The notes under the pieces were generated by a model, which did no database searches, was not told the origin of the DNA, and was given only the letters and a program-made list of their open reading frames with translations. Positions 54,792 to 64,000 of a stretch of 64,000 nucleotides of DNA are shown here, one piece after another (the first letter of the stretch is position 1; the number at the start of each line of letters is the position of its first letter). The stretch is from contig NZ_CP134152.1 of assembly GCF_032164335.1 (NCBI RefSeq), forward strand, positions 2,418,001 to 2,482,000, given 5' to 3'. The translations under genes and the position numbers were made by a program. The DNA is from Winslowiella toletana (GTDB lineage: Bacteria; Pseudomonadota; Gammaproteobacteria; Enterobacterales; Enterobacteriaceae).

Positions 54792-57700
54792 ATGCTACAT
54801 TTTTTTGTCAGACGTCCCAAGTTTGCGATGGTTATCGCACTGATTATCAGCCTTGTTGGTTTACTGGCGCTGACGATTATTCCGGTAGAAAAGTTCCCTG
54901 AGATCACCCCACCGGTGGTCAGCGTCAGTGCGGTCTATCCAGGTGCCAGCGCCCGCGATGTCGCCGAAGCAGTCGGTTCACCAATTGAAAGCCAGATCAA
55001 TGGCGTCAGCAATATGCTGTATATGGAGTCCAGCAGCAGTAATAACGGCAGCTACTCATTGACCATCACCTTCGCCAGTGGAACTGATCCGGATATGGCG
55101 GCGGTCGAGGTACAAAATCGCCTGTCGCAGGTCAGCGCCCAGTTACCCGCCGAAGTCATTAACAATGGCATCTCGGTGCGCAAAAGAGCCACCAATATTC
55201 TGCTGGGGCTCAGCGTTCAGTCACCTGGCGGCACTCACAACGCGATGTTTTTGAGTAATTACAGCAGCATTCGTCTGAAGGATGCGCTGGCAAGAATCGA
55301 CGGCGTCGGTGATGTGCAGATTTTTGGTTCCCGCGACTACAGTATGCGCATCTGGCTGAATCCGTTACGGATGGAAGCGCTTAATGTCACCACCGATGAG
55401 ATTATTGCGGCACTGCGTCAGCAAAATGTACAGGCTGCCGCCGGTCAAATCGGTGCTGCTCCCACGCCTGCCGATCAGCAAAAAACCCTGACCATCAGCG
55501 GCAGTGGGCGTCTTTCTACGCCGGAAGAGTTTGCCCGCATTGTGATTCGCAGTAATCAACACGGTGGCATGGTACGGCTGGGCGACGTCGCCAGCACTGA
55601 ACTGGGAGCAGAAAGCTATCAGGTTAATGCCGCGATGAATAATACGCCCGGCGCATTTTTGATGATCTATCCAACGCCGGGTGCTAACGCGCTAAGCGTT
55701 GCCAGCGCAGTAAAAGCAGAAATGGCGCAGCAGGCACGGGCATTTCCGGATGATATGACCTTTGATATCAATTTCGATTCAACCGATTCGATCAGGGAAA
55801 CCCTGCGCGAGATTATGCATTCGCTGGTTCTGACCTTACTGGTGGTACTGGCGGTGGTGTATCTGTTTATGCAGAGCCTGCGCGCGACCTTTATCGTGGC
55901 GTTGACCATTCCGGTATCGCTGCTCGGTACCGTGGCGGTACTGCTGCTGTTTGGCTACTCGATTAATATGCTCAGTTTATTTGCCATGATTCTGGCGCTG
56001 AATATCGTGGTCGATGACGCGATTGTGGTGGTAGAAAATGTTGAGCGCATTATGGTGGAAAACCCGCAGCTTGGGCCGTTTAAAGCCACCTGCGAGGCAA
56101 TCACGCAAATCGCCGGGCCGGTAATCGCTACGACCATGGTATTACTGGCGGTATTTGTGCCGGTGGCGATGCTGCCGGGGATTACCGGCGAACTGTATCG
56201 TCAGTTTGCCGTCACGCTGGCTACCGCCATGGTGCTGTCCAGCGTGAATGCCCTGACGCTGACGCCAGCGCTTACCGCCACGCTGCTCAAGTATCGTCAA
56301 CCGCCAACCAGCGGTCCCTTTGGTGCCTTTAATCGCCTGTTGCAAACCACTCGTGACGGTTATTTACGTGCCGTGACGCGCATAAATCGTTACAGTGTCA
56401 CAACCATCTCCGCTCTGATACTGGCCGCGGGCGCGACCTGGCTTTGTTACAGCCTGTTGCCGGTCGGGTTTTTACCAGAAGAAGATCAGGGCTATATGTT
56501 TATAAATGTGCAGCTGCCGGATGGTGCCTCACTGGCTCGGACGCAAACGGTAATGGAGCAAATGTACCAAGCCGTCGCTGCCGATCCGGCGGTAGACGAT
56601 GTGATTAAGATTACCGGCTTCAGTCTGCTCGGCGGTGGCAACGCAGCGAACGGCGGTTTTGGCATCGTGCAGTTAAAACCGTGGAATGAGCGCGAACCGA
56701 TCGATGAGGTTCTGCCGCGCATTCAGCAACAGCTTGCCGCCAACCCTTCGGCGATGATGATGGCTTTTGTTCCTCCGGCTATTAACGGGCTGGGTAATGC
56801 TTCGGGCTTTGATTTACGCATTCAGGCACTTGACGGACAATCACAGCAGGAGCTGGCGCGCACCAGCCATGCGCTGATTATGGCGGCCAATCAGCAGCCG
56901 GAACTCAGCAGAGTATTCACAACGTTCAGCGCCAGCGTGCCGGAAATGAGTTTAACCGTCGATCGTGAACGCGCAGCGTTACTTAATGTGCCGGTAGATC
57001 GTATTTTTACCACCCTGCAAACCGCGCTGGGCGGTATTAACGTTGGCGATTTTACCCGCAGCAATCGGCTGTTTAAGGTGCAAGTACAAAATGAGATGAC
57101 CTGGCGTCAGCGCAGCGAGCAAATTAATCAGTTATCGGTGCGCAGCGACAGCGGCGCGCTGGTCAGCCTGAGCCAACTGGTTACGTTAACCCCCTCAGTT
57201 GGTTCACCGTTTATCGCGCAATATAACCAGTTCCCGTCGGTGGCGGTGAGCGGTTCGGCAGTGGAAGGCGTCAGTTCAGGTCAGGCGATGGGCGTTATGG
57301 AGCAGCTGCTGGACAGCGAACTACCCGAGGGATACGGCTACAGCTGGAGCGGCATGTCCTTACAGGAGCTGCAAAACAGTGGCAAAGCGATAATGATTTA
57401 TCTGGCGGCACTGGTCTTCGCTTATCTGTTCCTGGTCGCCCAGTATGAGAGCTGGACGATACCGGCGGCGGTGTTACTGTCGGTGCTGTTTGCCCTGATG
57501 GGTGCGGTAATGGGATTAAAGCTGGCAGGTTTAGCCAACGATATTTATGCGCAAATTGGCCTGGTGTTATTGATTGGCCTCGCGGCGAAAAATGCTATTC
57601 TGATTGTTGAATTTTCCCGTGATTTGCGGGAAAAAGGATTGTCGATTCAGCAGGCTGCGCAACAAGGGGCGCAACAGCGTTTCCGGGCGGTTATCATGAC

Positions 57701-57893
57701 AGCGATTTCGTTTATTTTCGGCGTGTTACCGCTGGTGCTGGCCAGCGGTGCAGGCGCAGAAAGTCGGCAAATCATCGGTATCACGCTGTTTAGCGGAATG
57801 CTGGCCGCCACGGCAATTGGGCTGTTCTTTGTCCCGTCGTTGTATCTGCATATACAGCGCCTGCGTGAATGGAGCAAAACTAAAGGAGAGTAG
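54792..57893 (+). CDS. RND multidrug efflux pump (AcrB/MexF-like)
   Basis: A full-length 1033-residue HAE1-family RND pump: N-terminal [49 protein letters not shown], and the TM4 proton-relay motif [16 protein letters not shown] with adjacent acidic residues. The TM10 region [14 protein letters not shown] and the late [13 protein letters not shown] are also conserved. The pump takes up substrates from the periplasm and inner membrane and expels them by proton exchange. It is complete, unlike the interrupted copy at 36910-40002, and is coupled to the adaptor 10 bp upstream. The tqsA-like gene follows 4 bp later. Confidence 0.93.
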   Translation: MLHFFVRRPKFAMVIALIISLVGLLALTIIPVEKFPEITPPVVSVSAVYPGASARDVAEAVGSPIESQINGVSNMLYMESSSSNNGSYSLTITFASGTDPDMAAVEVQNRLSQVSAQLPAEVINNGISVRKRATNILLGLSVQSPGGTHNAMFLSNYSSIRLKDALARIDGVGDVQIFGSRDYSMRIWLNPLRMEALNVTTDEIIAALRQQNVQAAAGQIGAAPTPADQQKTLTISGSGRLSTPEEFARIVIRSNQHGGMVRLGDVASTELGAESYQVNAAMNNTPGAFLMIYPTPGANALSVASAVKAEMAQQARAFPDDMTFDINFDSTDSIRETLREIMHSLVLTLLVVLAVVYLFMQSLRATFIVALTIPVSLLGTVAVLLLFGYSINMLSLFAMILALNIVVDDAIVVVENVERIMVENPQLGPFKATCEAITQIAGPVIATTMVLLAVFVPVAMLPGITGELYRQFAVTLATAMVLSSVNALTLTPALTATLLKYRQPPTSGPFGAFNRLLQTTRDGYLRAVTRINRYSVTTISALILAAGATWLCYSLLPVGFLPEEDQGYMFINVQLPDGASLARTQTVMEQMYQAVAADPAVDDVIKITGFSLLGGGNAANGGFGIVQLKPWNEREPIDEVLPRIQQQLAANPSAMMMAFVPPAINGLGNASGFDLRIQALDGQSQQELARTSHALIMAANQQPELSRVFTTFSASVPEMSLTVDRERAALLNVPVDRIFTTLQTALGGINVGDFTRSNRLFKVQVQNEMTWRQRSEQINQLSVRSDSGALVSLSQLVTLTPSVGSPFIAQYNQFPSVAVSGSAVEGVSSGQAMGVMEQLLDSELPEGYGYSWSGMSLQELQNSGKAIMIYLAALVFAYLFLVAQYESWTIPAAVLLSVLFALMGAVMGLKLAGLANDIYAQIGLVLLIGLAAKNAILIVEFSRDLREKGLSIQQAAQQGAQQRFRAVIMTAISFIFGVLPLVLASGAGAESRQIIGITLFSGMLAATAIGLFFVPSLYLHIQRLREWSKTKGE

Positions 57894-57897
57894 CGGC

Positions 57898-58932
57898 GTG
57901 TTAAATTCATCGACGGATAAACTGGTCAGGGTATTGGCGATTATCACCATGCTGCTGGTGATTTTTGCCAGCCTGAAGGCCGCGTCGGCGCTGGTGGTGC
58001 CGCTGATATTATCGCTGTTTTTTGCCATTGTGCTTAATCCGTTGATCCGGCTGGCAGAGAGGATCCGCGTGCCGCGCGTGCTGGCGATTCTGCTACTGAT
58101 GAGCTGTTTTGTGGTGATTATGCTGCTGCTGGTAGCAGCACTCAGCAGCACACTCAATGAATTTGCCCGCACCCTGCCGCAGTATCGCAGCATGTTAACC
58201 CAGCCGCTGCTGGATACCCGCGCCCTGCTGTTAACTATGGGCATTAACATCTCGCTTGATGAGATGATGCACTATATCGATCCGTCAATCGCCGTTCGGC
58301 TGGTGTCCGGTGCCGTGGGGTATTTTTCTAACGCCATGACTGCAATGTTCCTGCTGATTATGACGGTGGCGTTTATGCTGCTGGAGGTGCCGAGCCTGAA
58401 GCAGAAAGGTCCCCTGCTGTTTCCGGTGCCGTCCCGCGCCATGGCGGCCATTCGTCATGGCTTAAGAAGCGTCACCCACTATCTGGTCTTAAAAACCGTG
58501 ATCAGCCTGATTACCGGCCTCACGGTCTGGCTGATGCTGTGGGCGATGGATATTAAATTTGCTTTTCTCTGGGGCACGCTGGCGTTTGCGCTAAATTATA
58601 TTCCCAATATCGGCTCAATTATTGCGGCTATTCCGCCGATTATTCAGGCGTTGCTGTTTAATGGCCTCTATCCGGGGCTGGGAGTTATCGCTTTCTATCT
58701 GGCGATCAACCTGCTGTTCGGTAATATCCTCGAGCCGCGTCTGATGGGCAGAAGTTTAAATTTATCGACGCTGGTGGTGTTTATTTCGTTGTTGTTCTGG
58801 GGATGGCTACTCGGGCCAGTCGGGATGATCCTGTCGGTGCCGCTAACGGTGGTGGTTAAACTGCTGCTTGAGCAGCTCGACGACGGTAAAAAACTGGCGA
58901 TTCTGCTGAGTGATAATCCACAGCAGCATTAA
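57898..58932 (+). CDS. tqsA: TqsA-like AI-2E family transporter
   Basis: The start is GTG at 57898, with AAAGGAG about 9 bp upstream, giving 344 residues. It matches E. coli TqsA (YdgG) across its length: LIRLAERIRVPRVLAIL, LPQYRSMLTQPL, HYLVLKTVISLITGLTVWLML, ALNYIPNIGSIIAAIPPIIQALLFNG, GNILEPRLMGRSLNLSTLVVF and LLFWGWLLGPVGMILSVPLT. TqsA modulates autoinducer-2 export; the family includes other transporters. It follows the RND pump by 4 bp and may be co-transcribed. Its stop overlaps the convergent sutR stop by sharing TTAA. Confidence 0.85.
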   Translation: MLNSSTDKLVRVLAIITMLLVIFASLKAASALVVPLILSLFFAIVLNPLIRLAERIRVPRVLAILLLMSCFVVIMLLLVAALSSTLNEFARTLPQYRSMLTQPLLDTRALLLTMGINISLDEMMHYIDPSIAVRLVSGAVGYFSNAMTAMFLLIMTVAFMLLEVPSLKQKGPLLFPVPSRAMAAIRHGLRSVTHYLVLKTVISLITGLTVWLMLWAMDIKFAFLWGTLAFALNYIPNIGSIIAAIPPIIQALLFNGLYPGLGVIAFYLAINLLFGNILEPRLMGRSLNLSTLVVFISLLFWGWLLGPVGMILSVPLTVVVKLLLEQLDDGKKLAILLSDNPQQH

Positions 58933-59498
58933 CGTCCGACGCAGGGGTAATGGATTAGATCGTGCAGCCGCACATTGTGTTGGCTGGCGTTGCGATAGCT
59001 GTGCGGGCGATCGGCCTGAAAACGCAGCGCTTCGCCAGCCGCTAGCTGATGCCATACTCCGTCAACCATTAGCTCAAGTTGCCCTTCTATGACAATCACA
59101 TGCTCGATTACTCCCAGCTCATGAGCTGAAGATTCACTGAGCGCGCCCGGCGCCATGTCGATAACAAACATATCGAAACCGAGCTGCTTATCAAATGGAA
59201 AAAGTGGCACCACGCGCATATCAGCATTGTCCTGGCTGAACACCGGCAAATCGGCGTAGCGCTGCACCACTGGCGGCAGTTGCCCGGCTGCGTTGCCGAT
59301 AAATGCCGAAAATGCGACGTTAAATCCGGTGGCAATTTTCCACAATGTCGCCACCGTTGGGCTGGATTCACCTCGTTCAATTTGCCCCAGCATCGCCTTA
59401 CTGACACCGGTCTGTTCTGCCGCCTGAGTCAGACTCCACTGGCGCAAATGCCGCAGCTGTTTGAGCGTGTCTGCCAGGTGCTGATTAAGTTGCTGCAT
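58929..59498 (-). CDS. sutR: SutR (YdcN)-type XRE/cupin regulator
   Basis: A 189-residue protein: an N-terminal Cro/CI HTH (TDTLKQLRHL...LTQAAEQTGVSKAMLGQIERGESSPTVATLWKIATGFN) and a C-terminal cupin (HELGVIEHVIVIEGQLELMVDGVWHQL, LRFQADRPHSYRNASQ). It matches E. coli YdcN/SutR from end to end, including the final LIHYP. SutR is described as a regulator of sulfur utilisation. It is divergent from ydcO, as in E. coli, and two matching operators lie between the genes. The ORF track start at 59498 is an ATG with AGGGAACG upstream. Confidence 0.9.
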   Translation of the reverse strand: MQQLNQHLADTLKQLRHLRQWSLTQAAEQTGVSKAMLGQIERGESSPTVATLWKIATGFNVAFSAFIGNAAGQLPPVVQRYADLPVFSQDNADMRVVPLFPFDKQLGFDMFVIDMAPGALSESSAHELGVIEHVIVIEGQLELMVDGVWHQLAAGEALRFQADRPHSYRNASQHNVRLHDLIHYPCVGR

Positions 59499-59535
59499 CG
59501 CGTTCCCTCCGAAAATCGGCCCTGATTATAGCCGC

Positions 59536-59583
59536 TTGTACGTTATAACGCACGATGCTATTGTTGTGCGCTATAACGCACAA
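59536..59583. promoter_or_regulatory. Tandem SutR operators between sutR and ydcO
   Basis: Site 1 (59536-59555) is TTGTACG-TTATAA-CGCACGA; site 2 (59564-59583) is TTGTGCG-CTATAA-CGCACAA with perfect 7-bp arms. They share spacer YTATAA and their starts are 28 bp apart. They cover the space just upstream of the ydcO start, so SutR should repress or activate ydcO and itself from here. Confidence 0.75.
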
Positions 59584-59596
59584 GCAGGAATTGACT

Positions 59597-60796
59597 ATGC
59601 CCGCCACACCGTCGAAATCACTCTTTATCCCCGCGATTATTGCCGGTTTTGTCGCGGTACTGGTGGGCTATACCAGCTCTGCCGCCATCATTTTTCAGGC
59701 GGCAGAAGCCGCAGGCGCTTCAGTACTGCAAATTGGCGGCTGGCTGACTACGCTGGGTCTGGCGATGGGCATCACTTCACTTGGCCTGTCACTTTACTAT
59801 CGCATGCCGGTACTGACGGCCTGGTCGACGCCCGGCGCCGCGCTACTGATCACCAGCCTGCCCGGCGTGACGCTAAATGAAGCGACAGGCATCTTTATCT
59901 TTGCTTCCGGGCTGATGCTACTCTGCGGCGTCACCGGCCTGTTCGCCCGGCTGATGAACACCATTCCACTGGCAATTTCTTCCGCCATGCTGGCAGGCAT
60001 TTTACTGCGTTTCGGCCTTGATGCTTTCTCCTCGCTACAGGTCAATTTCGTTCTTAGCGGCAGTATGTGCCTGATCTGGCTGCTGGGACGCCGCTTTATG
60101 CCACGCTACGCGATTATGCTGACGCTACTGGCGGGCCTGGCAGTGGCACTGATGCAGGGCAATATCAATTTCCCGCAGCAGTCGCTGCACTTTGCCTGGC
60201 CGGAATTTACTGCTCCACAGTTTACTTTATCGACATTACTGGGAATCGGCGTGCCCTATTTTATGGTGACGATGGCTTCACAAAATGCACCAGGTATCGC
60301 GACGATGAAAGCCGCAGGCTATGCAGCCCCGGTTTCACCGCTGATAAGCTGGACCTCGTTAACCTCGCTGTTACTGGCACCTTTTGGCGGCTTTTCGGTG
60401 TGTATTGCCGCAATTACCGCCGCGATTTGCATGGGTGACGATGTGCATCCCGATCCGAAACGCCGCTATCTTGCCTCGGCCGCCGCCGGTGGTTTCTATC
60501 TGTTAGCCGGGATCTTCGGCGCGGCCATCGGTATGCTGTTCAGCGCCCTGCCGGAGGCATTAATTCATACCATCGCCGGACTGGCGCTGCTCGGCACGCT
60601 TTCCGGCAGCTTGCAACAGGCATTAAGCGACAGTCAACAGCGCGACGCGGCGCTTATCACCTTCTTGATTACCGCTTCTGGCGTAACGCTGCTCGGCGTC
60701 GGCGCGGCATTCTGGGGGTTGATCGGTGGCGTGCTGGCCCATATTGTTTTATCGCGGCCAAAACGCGCCCGCAGAATCCAGGTAGCAAGACGATAG
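59597..60796 (+). CDS. ydcO: YdcO, BenE-family transporter
   Basis: The frame begins at 59555, but the ATG at 59597 (MPATPSKSLFIPAII) with a CAGGAA site is chosen, giving 399 residues. It aligns with E. coli YdcO over its length: GYTSSAAIIFQAAEAAGAS, VLTAWSTPGAALLITSLPGVTLNEA, MASQNAPGIATMKAAGYAAPVSPLI and PFGGFSVCIAAITAAICMG. The family (BenE, benzoate transporters) has 12 or so membrane segments. YdcO's substrate is unproven; control by SutR suggests a sulfur or related compound. Divergent from sutR. Confidence 0.9.
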   Translation: MPATPSKSLFIPAIIAGFVAVLVGYTSSAAIIFQAAEAAGASVLQIGGWLTTLGLAMGITSLGLSLYYRMPVLTAWSTPGAALLITSLPGVTLNEATGIFIFASGLMLLCGVTGLFARLMNTIPLAISSAMLAGILLRFGLDAFSSLQVNFVLSGSMCLIWLLGRRFMPRYAIMLTLLAGLAVALMQGNINFPQQSLHFAWPEFTAPQFTLSTLLGIGVPYFMVTMASQNAPGIATMKAAGYAAPVSPLISWTSLTSLLLAPFGGFSVCIAAITAAICMGDDVHPDPKRRYLASAAAGGFYLLAGIFGAAIGMLFSALPEALIHTIAGLALLGTLSGSLQQALSDSQQRDAALITFLITASGVTLLGVGAAFWGLIGGVLAHIVLSRPKRARRIQVARR

Positions 60797-60895
60797 TTCA
60801 GGTCGTCAGGTAACCAGAATAAGATTTCCATCACTTTATAAAAATAAGCGTTAATGCAATCTGATATCGCTGATTAATAAATGTTGGAAACAACC

Positions 60896-61834
60896 ATGAA
60901 GAAAAAGCTTATTGCCGCAGCTACGTTGCTGATAACCGGCAATGTTTATGCTGTCACATCATCGCCGTTTCAACTCAATACCCAAGCGGATAATATTTCG
61001 CTCTCAACCTCGCTCGGATGGCTGGGCGGTAAATCAGAGGAACGAGTTTATGATCCAGCCAGCGGCAAAAAACTCAGCCAGCTGGACTGGAAAATCAATA
61101 ATGTCGCCATCCTGAAAGGCGATATTTCATGGGATGCTTTTTCGTGGCTGACGCTGAATGCCCGCGGCTGGACTTCGCTGGCATCAGGTAGCAGCACGCT
61201 GGATGACTGGGACTGGCTGAAAGAAGGCCAGTCCGATCCCAGTGAACATTCGCATCATTCCAATACCCGGCTTAACTACGCCAATGAGTTCGATGTTAAC
61301 CTGAAGGGCTGGCTGTTGCAGGACGACGATTACCGGCTGGGTGCAGTCGTCGGTTATCAACAAACGCGTTTTAGCTGGACCGCCTTCGGCGGCTCATACC
61401 GCTATGATAACGGTAACGATGTCGGTGAATTGCCGCGTGGTGAGCGGGTTATTGGCTATCAACAGCGCTTCTCAATGCCCTATATCGGTCTGGCTGGACA
61501 ATATCGCGTGAATAATTTGGAAGTTAATGGGCTGCTGAAATACAGCCCGTGGGTGCAGGCTAACGATAATGATGAGCACTACGCGCGTGACCTGACATTT
61601 CGTGAAAAATCGAATAACTCTACTTTTTACGGTGCTTCAATGGACGTCGGATATTACGTAACGCCTAATGCCAAAGTGTTTACAGAGGTGAGTTATAACC
61701 ATTATTCCGAAGGTAAAGGCGGTTCCCAAATGATCGACCACAGTGATAATAGTTACGATGAACAAGGCGGCGATGCCGCAGGAATAGCCAATAAAAACTA
61801 CTCGATCAGCGCTGGCCTGGCGTACCGGTTTTGA
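60896..61834 (+). CDS. Omptin outer-membrane aspartyl protease
   Basis: The ATG at 60896 (MKKKLIAAATLLITGNVYA) with GGA upstream gives a standard signal peptide. The ATG at 60881 has no ribosome site. The mature protein of about 293 residues is an omptin (OmpT, Pla, PgtE). The catalytic pairs are visible: DWD in LDDWDW and DEH in NDNDEHYARD. NYANEFDVNLKGWLLQDDDYRLG, GGSYRYDNG, QRFSMPYIGLAGQYR and VGYYVTPNAKVFTEVSYN match family beta-strands; it ends AYRF. It should cleave peptides between dibasic residues at the cell surface. Single gene. Confidence 0.93.
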   Translation: MKKKLIAAATLLITGNVYAVTSSPFQLNTQADNISLSTSLGWLGGKSEERVYDPASGKKLSQLDWKINNVAILKGDISWDAFSWLTLNARGWTSLASGSSTLDDWDWLKEGQSDPSEHSHHSNTRLNYANEFDVNLKGWLLQDDDYRLGAVVGYQQTRFSWTAFGGSYRYDNGNDVGELPRGERVIGYQQRFSMPYIGLAGQYRVNNLEVNGLLKYSPWVQANDNDEHYARDLTFREKSNNSTFYGASMDVGYYVTPNAKVFTEVSYNHYSEGKGGSQMIDHSDNSYDEQGGDAAGIANKNYSISAGLAYRF

Positions 61835-61994
61835 TGCAAGAGATTTGTTACCCCATGACTCTCGGGCGTTCGATTTAGTAGTGACTTATCATTTTGTGAT
61901 GCCTTTATTAATATGATTTAATTGGTTTTTTTTCTGTTTTTATCCCGATCCCTATCCGCTATTAATAAATACTCTGATTAACAAGGGGGTATTT

Positions 61995-63089
61995 ATGAAC
62001 AGGAATATTGCAGGCTTTAACGGGCAGCGTCAGGATCCCGTCAGCGGAAACTCTCTGTTGGGCAATGGTTATCGTAGTTATAGTCCGCTGCTGATGCGCT
62101 TTACTGCACCCGACAGCTGGAGCCCATTCGGCATGGGCGGCGTTAATCCTTACGGCTATTGCGCGGGAGATCCTGTCAACCGCAGCGATCCATCCGGTCA
62201 TTTTAGCTGGCAGGCAGCATTGGGCATTGGGATGGGGATTTTGGGCATTGTCGGAGCACTGTTTACCGGCGGAGGCTCATTAATAGCCGCCGGAAGTTTA
62301 GAGGCTGCCCTGGTCAGCACTTCCGCCACGACTCTGCTGACTGGCACCGCGAATCTGGTGGCAGATGTCAGCGGTATCGTCAGTATCACCAGCGCAGGCA
62401 CCAATCCGCGCGCTGCTGCGGCGCTGGGGTGGCTCTCCTTTGCCAGCGGATTGTTAACTCTTGGCGCAGGCTTACTGGCGGGCGGGCCCCGCCTGTTATC
62501 CAGCGGTGCCGCTGACAGCGCGATGGTTTCTGAAACGCGCCATTTCGAGTTTACCTATTCAGAATCAGCCGAGAGGCTACTGGGCGCTGATAATGCAGGC
62601 AGCAGCAAACGACAATCCTGGGAACAAGCGCGTGCCTGGATTGATGATAAAAATAACTTTTTGCATTTCGAACAGAATTACTCGATGGGATCGCGAGACC
62701 TTCTTAACAGAGGTAATACGTTCAGTAATACCTTTGAAAGAACTAAATGGACGTTTCATCATAACTACAGAGAAATAAGAGACGTGCCCTATTATGCCAG
62801 CGATGTCACTCGATATCAGTATGAAACCATATCCAGAAAAAATAACTTTTTCGGTGAGCTACCGGAAGTGATTGAAAGAAATACCATGACTAATGAAACC
62901 ACATTACAAATGACCGAGGGCAAATCAGGCCAGGAATTATTTGACGCTTTTTTCAGAACACCAAATGGTAAATCAACACGGCGTATTATGGATGATTTCG
63001 GCTTAACCGCTTACGCAGTTGAACGCCGTGTAAGAGCCGAGGATGATGATTCCGTCGATTTTATCGTCCGACTCAATCGGCTGAGTTAA
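61995..63089 (+). CDS. Short stand-alone Rhs-core protein with variable C-terminus (candidate toxin)
   Basis: A 364-residue protein with its own AAGGGGG ribosome site. Residues 1-68 are an RHS repeat-associated core domain: AGFNGQRQDPVSGNSLLGNGYRSYSPLLMRFTAPDSW, NPYGYCAGDPVNRSDPSGH. After the DPSGH boundary come about 115 Gly/Ala-rich hydrophobic residues (several membrane-like helices), then a polar 180-residue C-terminal domain of no recognised family, ending VDFIVRLNRLS. No Rhs repeats, secretion signal or immunity gene is evident. In Rhs proteins the part after the core is the variable toxin; whether this is an active toxin, a type III or type VI-related cargo, or a fragment is unknown. 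Confidence 0.75.
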   Translation: MNRNIAGFNGQRQDPVSGNSLLGNGYRSYSPLLMRFTAPDSWSPFGMGGVNPYGYCAGDPVNRSDPSGHFSWQAALGIGMGILGIVGALFTGGGSLIAAGSLEAALVSTSATTLLTGTANLVADVSGIVSITSAGTNPRAAAALGWLSFASGLLTLGAGLLAGGPRLLSSGAADSAMVSETRHFEFTYSESAERLLGADNAGSSKRQSWEQARAWIDDKNNFLHFEQNYSMGSRDLLNRGNTFSNTFERTKWTFHHNYREIRDVPYYASDVTRYQYETISRKNNFFGELPEVIERNTMTNETTLQMTEGKSGQELFDAFFRTPNGKSTRRIMDDFGLTAYAVERRVRAEDDDSVDFIVRLNRLS

Positions 63090-63151
63090 TGATGGAAAAA
63101 TACCCACTTAGTCAGTCAACATAAAACTCAAAAATGCACTTCAAAAACCTG

Positions 63152-63174
63152 GCACGGCTGCCCCGCAGCCGTGC
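63152..63174 (+). terminator. 10-bp hairpin after the Rhs-core gene
   Basis: GCACGGCTGC (63152-63161) and GCAGCCGTGC (63165-63174) with a CCC loop, 63 bp after the Rhs-core stop. No T tract follows, so termination is uncertain. Confidence 0.45.
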
Positions 63175-63331
63175 TGGCCCATGGTGGAGTAAATCGCCCG
63201 ATGCCGCAGACAGTTGCCACTTTTAGTGCTTATTCCGGCGTTTGATCGGGCACTGACAGAATTAAAGTAATCACATTCCGGATAACACTTTATTTTCTGC
63301 CTCAGGCAGCGTCACAAAAGGGCCGTGGTAC

Positions 63332-64000
63332 GTGGCAAAATCATTTTTACGCAGCGGAAATCTGGATGCGTTACTTGCGCTTGGGGAAAATGGCCAGCCG
63401 GTTTACGCTTCTGCACTTCAGCTGCGCGAAACATTACGTCTGAAAAAACAGTCAGATATCGCCAGTTGCCTGGCAATTCCGCAGCCTGATGAACGGGGCG
63501 AGCGCATTGACTGGTACGCGCCATTCTGTGGCAAAGTAAAGTCGTGGGTTGCCGCCAGCGACAGCGAGCGAGCGGCCGCCATTCAGCTACTGGACAGCTA
63601 TCAGACAGCCGTTGATGAGATCGGTCAACAAGCGCAACGTTCGCAGAATCCGGCGATGCGGCTGTTTGGTATTCTGTTGAGCAAAGCTTTTCAGTTTCCC
63701 GACCAGAACACCATCTATCTGGTGGATGGTAAGCCGGTGATCACCTTCTGGGGCTTTGTCGATGTCGATAAAAAGCCGCGTGCCGATGCGCTTGATTGCC
63801 TGCGTGCCACGCTACAACTCACTCCACCTCCGCAACTGCCGGTTAATGCTCCCCCACTATCCGCTGTTTCGCTGCCCGCAGCAGAACCTGAACCGCTGAT
63901 TGTTACACCGCCGCTTAAGCCGCGTCGGCTGTGGCGGCTTGCTGGCTGGTTATTGCTGCCGCTGATCATTGCGGCTGCGCTGGCCGGCTTATATTTTAGC
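63332..64000 (+). CDS. srfA: SrfA-type virulence-associated protein (5' part, cut by window edge)
   Basis: The frame begins with GTG at 63332 (AAAGGG about 10 bp upstream) and stays open to the window end, 223 codons. The N-terminus MAKSFLRSGNLDALLALGENGQPVYASALQLRETLRLKKQSDIASCLAIPQ is characteristic of SrfA, of the Salmonella/Erwinia srfABC cluster. WYAPFCGKVKSWVAA, LLSKAFQFPDQN and VITFWGFVDV follow. A Pro-rich linker precedes a membrane segment (RLAGWLLLPLIIAALAGLYF) at the edge. SrfABC is named from SsrB-regulated genes; its function is unclear. srfB and srfC are expected to follow outside the window. Confidence 0.9.
   Translation, partial: MAKSFLRSGNLDALLALGENGQPVYASALQLRETLRLKKQSDIASCLAIPQPDERGERIDWYAPFCGKVKSWVAASDSERAAAIQLLDSYQTAVDEIGQQAQRSQNPAMRLFGILLSKAFQFPDQNTIYLVDGKPVITFWGFVDVDKKPRADALDCLRATLQLTPPPQLPVNAPPLSAVSLPAAEPEPLIVTPPLKPRRLWRLAGWLLLPLIIAAALAGLYFS

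Noticed and set aside
1..64000. CRISPR arrays, tRNA/rRNA genes, insertion sequences, prophage
   Set aside because: No regularly spaced repeats, tRNA-like cloverleaf ends, transposase or phage genes were seen on either strand.

Overview
The window reads as chromosomal DNA of a gamma-proteobacterium of the order Enterobacterales, most likely Erwiniaceae (Erwinia or Pantoea-like). Several gene pairs match E. coli partners in sequence and arrangement: sad with yneJ/ptrR, yqjI with yqjH, ydcN/sutR with ydcO, and tqsA. They are interleaved with genes typical of plant- or soil-associated enterics: a complete pqq operon, membrane PQQ dehydrogenases, an omptin, and srfA. No rRNA, tRNA, CRISPR array, insertion sequence or prophage was seen.

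Layout. 1-4.2 kb: the start of pagP, the succinate-semialdehyde dehydrogenase sad with its divergent LysR regulator, and an NCS1 purine/cytosine-type permease. 4.6-11 kb (minus strand): a peptide-type ABC importer with a flavin (LLM) monooxygenase. 11.2-16 kb: AraC regulator with LysE exporter, a NlpA/MetQ lipoprotein, a TetR, and the iron-linked yqjI/yqjH pair. 16-19.7 kb: a membrane PQQ dehydrogenase and a DUF2975/HTH pair behind a very strong palindrome. 19.9-28.3 kb: an SRPBCC protein, a LysR, then pqqF-E-D-C-B-A and an M19 dipeptidase, all on the minus strand. 28.7-36.8 kb: a tightly overlapping seven-gene operon with a second ABC importer, a second LLM monooxygenase, a fused CMD/AhpD-like protein and a VOC protein.

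36.9-41.8 kb: a TetR-controlled RND efflux system whose pump gene carries one in-frame TGA. 42-46.7 kb: an orphan coiled-coil protein, a sorbosone-type PQQ dehydrogenase with a DUF2231 membrane protein, a NUDIX hydrolase and an unrecognised 481-residue protein. 47.5-53.4 kb: the closest relative of E. coli Gcd, an orphan SsuA-like binding protein, and a PRISE-type reductase with its LysR. 53.7-60.8 kb: a second, intact RND pump, tqsA, and sutR/ydcO. 60.9-64 kb: an omptin protease, a short stand-alone Rhs-core protein and the start of srfA.

Two themes join many of the genes. The first is periplasmic oxidation: the complete PQQ pathway lies within about 25 kb of three PQQ-type dehydrogenases (two membrane-bound, one lipoprotein). 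The second is probable scavenging of organic sulfur or related compounds: two ABC/LLM-monooxygenase clusters, an SsuA-like protein, a NlpA/MetQ protein and SutR. The substrates are inferred from family membership, not shown by the sequence.
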